Assembly (NCBI GenBank): GCA_002633005.1
Contig: NMRA01000133.1
Span: 746,799 to 810,798, forward strand
Direction of reading: 5' to 3'
DNA from: Phoronis australis
Lineage: Eukaryota > Phoronida > Phoronidae
Length of the DNA stretch: 64,000 bases
Shown here: positions 58,201 to 64,000 of the stretch, in pieces
How positions within the stretch are numbered: the stretch's first letter is position 1
Layout: each line of letters starts with the position of its first letter
Made by a program: the position numbers and the translations under genes
Notes under the pieces: generated by a model
The model's database searches: none
What the model was told of the DNA's origin: nothing
The model's input: the letters and a program-made list of their open reading frames with translations, nothing else

Positions 58201-61200
58201 AAAATGTATGAAGGAGTTAAGCTCAGTGGAAGAAACTCATGTTGTAAAGCATGAAAAAGAAGACTTAAGCTCAGTGGAAGAAACTCCTGTTGAGACTCAT
58301 TCAACGTCTATAGCGGCTCCTCTGGTGGCAGGTGGTGCAAAATTCGATTCGGTTGAAGAAAGTGGAGAAACTGTTGTGGAAGATGGTACTGCAGATGTGT
58401 TAGAAGGAAACTCTGTTGTTCAAAGCTGTGAAAATTCTAGTGAAATTCTATCGTCAGATTTGGCTTCGGAAGACAGCTTGAGCAAATATGGATCAGTTGA
58501 AAATGAAGACTTTCCTCATGTATCAAAAAATACTTTAAGCCCTTCTTGTTCTGACTCTGTGAAAGTTGAAGCAGAAAGTACTGTGGATAGAACCATTGTA
58601 CCTAAACAAGAATCTAGTCATTTGGATGATCTTATTAAGAAGATGAGCAATCGAGTGGCACCGTTAGAATGTTCTCTTTCAGAGGCAGGAGCTGATGGCC
58701 AGATGTGCAGTGATGATGAATCTGATGAAGATGAGTCATCTGCTGAAAGCTCATCACTGTCGTCATCAGAGGAAGATAGTGAGGATGATGAGGAAAGTGA
58801 CGGTGAAGAGGAAGAAGAGTTTGATGATGATGGTGACGACGTGTCCAAGTCAGAGTCTGCTGCAGGAAGCAAGTCTGCTGAAGGAAGTTTGATTGGCACA
58901 AACACTGGAATTTCAAAGATACCTAATAAAAGTAACAGTTCAGTCGGTAGAGTTGATGCTGACAAGTCTGATGAGTGTACTTCAGGTGTGGAAGGTATAC
59001 CATGTCAAGTTAGTGCACAAGGCCAGTTGGGTTTGAGCACGTGTTCTAATGGACACGAAGCAAGTAGTAGTGTGAATACTACTGAGGCATTGGAGGCTGA
59101 AGAGTCAGAAAGCAGTCTTGAAAGGAGTTTGATGGATGTGAGAAATGATAAGGAATTCAAAGGTGAACACGGTCCACAAATAGAAACATCAGAGAGCAAT
59201 TCAGGGAGAATAGAAGAGAACGAAAATCTGGTAGTTGGTGGTGACGTCCCTATGAAACCATCTGTAGAACATATGGATGACAAAAAGTGTATTTCTGATA
59301 GCTGTGATATTGATATTAAGCCATGTTCTTCAGATGTGCGGTTATCTCTGAAAGTGACAGATTCATGTAGAGACCTTAAGGCTGATGGTGAAGACACCGC
59401 TGCTGGTAAAACGTCCGAAAGAAGTGAAGATGTTTTTGAAAAATTGAACATTATGATGAATCGTGTTTTGTCGCATGAGGGCGACACCATTGACACAGTG
59501 CCTGGTGCCATGTGTCATGCAAGTACAGTTGGTGAGAAAATGAGTGGAAACCCCATGAACAAAATCTATGTGAATGTTAAAAAGGAAAGTAACCCTGAGG
59601 ACGTGACACCTGATGAAGATTCACTTAACAACCAAGAGAGGTCAGGTGGAAGGGCTGTTTTACAGTTGCAAAGTAGATACGTAAAAGGGCCAAAGGGAGA
59701 AGGACCTGATGGTCTGCGGCCTGTTAAAGTCATAGCTTCGACACTTGAGGGAATGGACAGGCAGCAGAACAAAGATGGGAAACTATGTATTGACGTAAAT
59801 TCACTGTCTGCTCATTCATGCCTTAGAGAACTTGCAAAACAAGAGTTTGTGACAGTATGTACCAGTTCAGGTGGGCATGGGGCACTGTTGTCTGACTCCA
59901 ATAAGTGCATAGAAGATTCATCTGTCTTGAGTTCTCAAAATGGTCCCTTTGAGTCCGAGTCTTCGACTCCTTCTGCCAGTAATATTGATTCTCTTGCTAA
60001 CATGAAAGTGAGCAAACAAGACACGGCTAGAGACTGTGCATCTTCAGAAGTCATGAAAGATGATCAGGAGACAACGATGTCGGACTCCAAAGCTGACGAA
60101 GAGATGAGTGACATCAGCTCCTCAACTATTACTTTGGGATATGGTTCTTCTGATGATACTGGTATTGATATGGATAATGGTTCAACTAGTGTACATGGAA
60201 AGCAAGAGGCGGCGAATGAATCTGAATCGTCAAAAGTCATGAATGAGGGAGCGGAGGCACCACCATCAGACCCCAAGGTCAAAGAAGAATTGTGTCAAGG
60301 TAGCGAAGGTGTGCAGCCAGTCACTGATTGTTCTCTGCAGATTGATTACACGTCAGTTGTGTCACTCAGTGGAAAAGAAGGTAAGAAAACATGTCGCTTT
60401 CTCGTGGTTGTACTTTTTATGTGCCCACATATTTTTATGTGGACGCATTACGCCGTCATCGTCCGTCCAGCGTCCGCTGTTTTATCTTTAAAACGCCTTA
60501 ACGTATGTTCATAAAATTTTGCATATGTATTTCTTCCGTGGATGGGACGGCATGAGTGAACTTTCGGACGGATCTGACTACTGGTGTGCCCCCTAGTTGC
60601 AATTATAGTTTTTATGTTTACCTCTGTCTCTTCAAAAGTCCTTAACGGATTTTCATAAAATTTGGAATATAGTACCTATTAGTGAGATGACGCTATCCTT
60701 CCATTTTCAGATGGATTTGACGTAGTTTGCGCCACCTAGTGGCCATTTTTACTGTTTTCGAGTCTGTTTTTTGGCGTCCACTCATCTATCAACCAAACCG
60801 CTTTCAGGATAATTGTGAAAATTTGCATGTATGTTTTTACTATGAAGTGGCTGACGGCGATTTGCAATGAGTTCGACTCTGTGGCGCCTCCTAGTGGCAA
60901 TTTTGTTCTTTTTTGCGTTGATGGCTGTATCTATTGCAGGATTTCCTCAACAGATTTTCATAAAATTTTGAATACGGGCATCTATTTGGTGAAATGACGC
61001 TATCATCCTGTTTTTGGATGGAATCGAGATATTTTGCACCACCTGGTGGCCATTTTTGCTGTTTGCAAATCTTTTTTTGGCGTCCGCCCCTCGATCAACC
61101 AAATCATTCTAGGGATGGCTTTGAAAATTGGCGTATATGTTTTCAGTCTGAAGAGGATGTTTGATGATGGCGACTTACTACTGTGGCGCCTCCTAGTGGT

Positions 61201-64000
61201 AATTTAGTTTTGTTTTGCGCCCATAGCTGTATCTCCGAAACCCACTGCAGGATCTTTATTAAATTTAGTAAGTGAATTTATACGAAGATAACAGACGACG
61301 ACTTTCAGGTGGATGGAACGGATGCTGTGCCCACAAGTAGCAATTTCATTTTGTTCTGTTTTCCTTTGTTTCTCTGAAGTTCCTTGATAGATTTTTATGA
61401 AATATGGCATGTTCCCGTGTTTGGATGGATTGTACGTTCTTGTGCCATCTAGTGACCATTTTGATGATACAAATAAACAACTCTAAAAGCATACCATTTG
61501 TGATGCATTCGTAGGTGCATTTCGACGCTCCACGTTGCTCTTGTTTCTTCATTTTGCTAACGTGTACCTTGAAAATAGGTGTGGTCAGTTGTTTTATTCT
61601 GTAGGAATGTTTGTATGCTCACAACTTGTTTACACCTAACTTTGCTGTCACTTGATGTACTGCACATTCGGACACGTTTATCATCCACCTATGCACGAGG
61701 CATAGGCCTTGTTCAAATGCTAATGTGAATGTAATTTTTGCTTTGGTTTCCCCCCAGATCCCACGCTACTTAACAGAAAGGCATTGAGTTTGGCGTCCTG
61801 CTCCACCGCTCTCTCATCTTTACAAATGTTTGAGAAGAATTCTCAGGGTGAAAAAAAGAAGTCTGCATTCATAAGTGAAGAGCTTGACAATTATCTTGAC
61901 TCTGCTGAGAACTTGGGAGTTGAAGTAACTGGCCTGAGGGGATGTCTGAAGGAAAAAGAGAAGGTAAAGAAAAGTTGAGAGATACGGTTGAAATACTTAT
62001 GAGTGCGTTAAAATTTCTCCATTCTCGGACAGTCTCTAGAATTTGGGACACAAAAACTTCTAAAAAATTTCTTGGTTCTGAAATGTGGGACGATCTTAAT
62101 TTTGGCATTCACTATATTTCTTGTGTTTTGGACGATGTGTTTTCATTCTACACTACAAAGTGGGGAATTTTGTAGTTTTTCAACTGATTCGTCAACATGG
62201 GATGGCCAAGAACTCCAGAAATACGTTACCCATGTTTTCAAAGTGATCATTTTTGCCTGTGTCTAGTGCTGATAGTCATGATAACTTGGTTTCAGAAATC
62301 ATCAAGTCACATTATCCCGGACATTGATGAGATTGAGGGCTTACCTATCCTGTCCTTCACGTCAGAGGCCCTGCTCAAAGCGCATATCTCCATTGACCAG
62401 TCCAAGCAGATAGCCTGTGGTCTGGCTGACCTCAAGGGTCTCTGTGACAACAAGAATCAGGATAGAAGATCTGAGTACGTGGAGCTAATGCAAGCAAAAG
62501 CCAGTCAAACTAAAACTACTCAACGGTCGACGTCCAGTAAGGACATCAAACGGATCAAACAACTGCAGGAGAAGTTTGATTTGAAGGTGAGCAATAAGTC
62601 TTAATTGTTGTACTTAGCCAATACTTGTGATTCAGTGAATGCCACGGTTGGTCTACACATTACTCCAATACTATTTTCTTGTTAATTGTTATCAAGTGTA
62701 CTGTACAAGCAAAAAATTGACACAATGCTTTTTCTATATCAGGATGGTCAACTGCATCTGCAAATTGTAAATACGATGTGTCATAAGGGCTGTTGTACTG
62801 TCTAGTGGCCGGTTTGATGATTTTCGAGTCTTTTAGCACCTACCTCTCTATCGCCCAAACCACTCCAAGGATCATCATGAAAATTGCCGTATGCATTTTT
62901 ACTGGGAACAGTTTGGGACTGAAGATGATTTTCAGACATGTCTGACTGTTGTGGCACCCTCCTAATGTCAGTTTTGTTGTTTGCCTGTGGCTCAATATCT
63001 ACTTAGTCCTTTGATAGTAGTGAGTTTCTGTTGGGGGAGAGTGCAACTGACTTAGATTTTGAGACAAATCCTACTACTGTGGAGTCCCCTAGTGGCAGTT
63101 TTGATTTCCTTTGCGTTCGCTTTGATATCTGCAAAGCTCCTTGATGGTTAAGTATAAATTCGCCCTTCGTCACAAAAAACAGTTTTGGTTTAGACCTCTT
63201 ATGAAATTATGTCACTTGGAGGCTTGGAAAGAACTGACAGTTAATTATAGCTTGAGGCAAGACTCTGCTTCACCGAGCATTGGTCTCAAGCAAGGAAAAT
63301 GAGTACAGGTTATCTGGTGTCTTTTGTAGTGCATCAGACGCGCGCAGCCCACATGGTTGGCTGCCACTGCGCAAAACACCCGAGCAATAAGGTGAATAAT
63401 GAACTTCCAGCTCTTTGCAAGTCCAAACATCTCTTCTCATCAAGCCGAGACCAATTTTATTGTAGTAAATGGTCTACAACAAAAGTTAGTTTCTTCAACA
63501 GAACGCCGTTTTTTTGCCACTTTCAATTTGGCAAATAAGTTACTGTAATGTAGAGGACCATATACCTGCTCCATTTCAGATGAATTTGATCTGTGTTTTG
63601 CTCCCTGTAGTGGCCTTTTTGTTATTTTTATGTGTACTCTTTTTTTTTCTCTGCCTTATTCTCCATGCTGCATGGATTTGAAAGTTGGCAAATAGCATTG
63701 AGGACTTGTGTTGCAGAGGCTAGAGGCTATTTTAGGTATTCTAGTTTTGCTCCATCTATTGGGGATGATTGTTCTGTGTATTTGCATTGTATGTGATGCA
63801 CACTGAATGCTTATCAATGCTCCGCCTTGCTCTTGTCTTTTAATACTTGTCTTTCAAGCGTTCTTGTTTTTGTAGGATGCTGCAATGCATCTGACCAAGC
63901 TACACTGGAAGACTGAAGAGAGTTTGTTAAAGCAGTTATCTCCGTCAGAGTTTAAGAGCATTGGTCTGAACATTCGCCGGAAACGACGCAAGAACTTGAC
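49263..64000 (+). CDS. Large acidic, serine-rich nuclear-type protein of unknown function (5' part, gene continues past window)
   Basis: Exons: 49222-49310 (ATG at 49263, upstream in-frame TGA), 51487-51600, 53952-54065, 55442-55558, 57098-60380, 61758-61963, 62296-62586, 63876-64000+. All join in frame, giving about 1,432 codons before the window ends. The order is a short start (MANREANGKSSRAFSE), two duplicated exons each containing KARDMFAKA, a basic exon (LKVHVKKQLVKQKINSDIVR), a 3.28-kb exon, and helical conserved-looking exons (SFTSEALLKAHISIDQSKQI, LTKLHWKTEESLLKQL, LNIRRKRRKNL). I do not recognise the family. Composition (acidic runs, Ser, Lys-rich ends, several psi-K-x-E motifs) suggests a chromatin or transcription protein, but that is inference. 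Alternative ideas such as a TFIIS-central-like helix for KARDMFAKA are weak. Confidence 0.83.
49530..50361. mobile_element. TIR element with CAGCCAATTTCA ends, intron 1 of the acidic-protein gene
   Basis: The left end CAGCCAATTTCACAAAGGGG and the right end, reverse complement CAGCCAATTTCATAAAGGTG, are inverted copies of about 25 bp. Subterminal sequence on both sides repeats AAACCAGGTTTTACTAGACC in direct and inverted order. At about 50097 a GGCGGATCCAGGGG end of the 40815-type element is nested in it. No transposase seen. Confidence 0.6.
50362..51486. other. Intron 1 remainder of the acidic-protein gene
   Basis: Unique AT-rich sequence ending TTATTTCAAG. Nothing else recognised. Confidence 0.45.
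51487..51600 (+). CDS. Duplicated exon, copy 1 (KARDMFAKAL)
   Basis: Exactly 38 codons in phase 0/0: starts GLMAGNSNSAAIATDKTF and ends SFKDKARDMFAKALNAK. It aligns without gaps to the next exon, identical over KARDMFAKA and at scattered sites (G5, S9, A13, T17, F23). Because both are phase 0 and equal in length, either can be skipped or used alternatively. Confidence 0.88.
51988..53685 (+). repeat. Long sense-oriented copy of the hairpin-ended CCTAGTGG family
   Basis: It starts TATGCACCCACATAATTATA then TGTGGACACA (hairpin) and ends AATGCTCCGCGTTGCTCTTG. Inside are internal tandem units of about 430 bp: the phrase TGACTACTGGTGTGCC recurs at about 52149, 52579 and 53016. It lies between the two duplicated exons, which themselves are not part of it. 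Confidence 0.85.
53952..54065 (+). CDS. Duplicated exon, copy 2 (KARDMFAKAI)
   Basis: Again exactly 38 codons, phase 0/0: MQVLGKPKSSPVAEETT at the start and TFQNKARDMFAKAIHSK at the end. Donor AAAG|GTTTGT is weaker than that of copy 1. See copy 1 for the alignment; the pair must be a tandem exon duplication. Confidence 0.88.
54340..55170 (+). repeat. Diverged sense-oriented copy of the hairpin-ended CCTAGTGG family
   Basis: It starts GGCTCACATATTAAGTGGGT and ends CCAACACTCTGTGTTGCTCT, with decayed internal phrases (TTTTCATGACATTTG, TATCTGCCAAACC). It occupies most of the intron after duplicated exon 2. Confidence 0.6.
55559..57097. other. Intron 4 of the acidic-protein gene
   Basis: Contains a 22-bp direct duplication AACCAATAGTTTCTCTCATG at 56660-56703 and, before it, several ACCAATAG/ACCACTAG/GGTGGTCAATGG palindromic phrases (56535-56625). 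The ATG-containing frame at 56216-56404 has no domain. It ends in the acceptor CATATTTCAG. Confidence 0.5.
57098..60380 (+). CDS. Giant 3.28-kb exon of the acidic-protein gene
   Basis: It covers about residues 132-1226 of the model. The N-terminal ~120 residues look folded (LAELQHTIETATADELFNLF, VIVDSIISLDPDALRLGFVS, HDVLSRVGKELLLLNKLCTA). The rest is disordered: a short internal repeat (LSSVEETHV / LSSVEETPV, about 16 residues), an acidic-serine block (58711-58850, SSEEDSEDDEESDGEEEEEF), and scattered psi-K-x-E motifs (IKSE, VKLE, VKVE, VKKE, VKEE), which are candidate SUMO acceptor sites. Starts CAG|CAATTA, ends GAAG|GTAAGA in phase 1. The open frame reads on past the donor into a repeat, but the phase-matched acceptor at 61757 shows where the exon ends. 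Confidence 0.88.
60415..61545 (+). repeat. Sense-oriented copy of the hairpin-ended CCTAGTGG family
   Basis: Both ends are well kept: TATGTGCCCACATATTTTTA then TGTGGACGCA at the start and TTCGACGCTCCACGTTGCTC at the end. Internal phrases match the 51988 copy closely. It begins only 35 bp after the donor of the giant exon, so an unspliced transcript would read into it. Confidence 0.85.
61758..62586 (+). CDS. Acidic-protein gene exons 6-7: helical charged region
   Basis: Two exons (61758-61963 and 62296-62586), entering in phase 1 and phase 0. They encode FISEELDNYLDSAENLGVEV, DIDEIEGLPILSFTSEALLK and a Lys/Gln-rich SSKDIKRIKQLQEKFDLK. Predicted to be mostly helical and less biased than the giant exon, so probably a conserved functional part. 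Family unknown. Confidence 0.8.
62745..63140 (+). repeat. Decayed fragment of the CCTAGTGG family
   Basis: Phrases TATCGCCCAAACCACTCCAA, GATCATCATGAAAATTG and CCCCTAGTGGCAGTTTTG identify the family. The ends are lost. It lies in the intron before exon 8. Confidence 0.6.
63540..63838 (+). repeat. Right-end fragment of the CCTAGTGG family
   Basis: CTCCCTGTAGTGGCC and the end CTTATCAATGCTCCGCCTTG then CTCTTG match the family's right part. It sits directly upstream of the exon 8 acceptor, in the sense direction. The AGAACTGACA MITE end at 63211-63247 lies between this and the previous fragment. Confidence 0.6.
63876..64000 (+). CDS. Acidic-protein gene exon 8 (cut by the window edge)
   Basis: It opens after TTTTTGTAG with DAAMHLTKLHWKTEESLLKQ, then LSPSEFKSIGLNIRRKRRKN, in frame to the last base. 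It is strongly basic at the end, and the hydrophobic/charged pattern suggests a folded domain that continues beyond the window. Confidence 0.8.

Noticed and set aside
60381-60514. C-terminal extension of the giant exon to 60514
   Set aside because: A good donor (GAAG|GTAAGA) lies at 60381 and the following bases are repeat sequence. Phase matching to 61758 supports splicing.

Overview
This is a 64 kb piece of an animal nuclear genome from a shotgun assembly with two N gaps. Genes are split by long introns with GT-AG boundaries. Introns and spacers are full of decayed DNA transposons, MITE-like hairpins, a tRNA-derived SINE and one abundant repeat whose copies carry phrases such as CCTAGTGGCAATTTT. 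Gene content (an m6A-writer subunit with vertebrate-like ends, a somatomedin-B/Methuselah-like receptor, a formin) and the transposon mix (Crypton, THAP and Penelope-like relics) suggest a marine invertebrate, perhaps a non-vertebrate deuterostome such as an amphioxus or hemichordate. The species cannot be fixed from the sequence alone.

Layout. (1) 400-2092, plus strand: the last two exons of a formin, with the FH2 tail and a WH2/DAD-like motif. (2) 4801-7140, minus strand: an intronless receptor. A signal peptide and somatomedin-B module are separated from a Methuselah-like ectodomain and seven-helix domain by one in-frame TAA. (3) 7141-12051: spacer with a THAP-domain relic, a GIY-YIG-like fragment and a hammerhead-like motif. 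(4) 12074-38723, plus strand: a complete 21-exon gene that I assign to ZC3H13 (1264 codons in my model). Both ends match vertebrate ZC3H13 closely, and the middle is RS/RD/RGG-rich. (5) 38830-46970: spacer with a gapped TIR element and, near 44.4 kb, a promoter-like cluster (E-box, ZNF143-like and YY1-like sites) followed by a possible splice donor. (6) 46971-48347: a decayed Crypton tyrosine recombinase. (7) 49222-64000, plus strand: the first eight recognisable exons of a large, acidic, serine-rich protein I do not recognise. It has a tandemly duplicated 114-nt exon and runs off the window.

How the genes relate: there is no operon logic here. ZC3H13 would act in the nuclear m6A methyltransferase-associated complex, and the unknown acidic protein looks nuclear by composition only. 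The more unusual material lies in gene structure and repeats: a 54-bp duplication that multiplies a splice donor in ZC3H13 coding exon 1, an intronic minisatellite carrying perfect CRE palindromes, a ~200-bp-arm inverted repeat inside a transposon, and a repeat family with hairpin ends whose copies all lie in the sense direction of their host genes.
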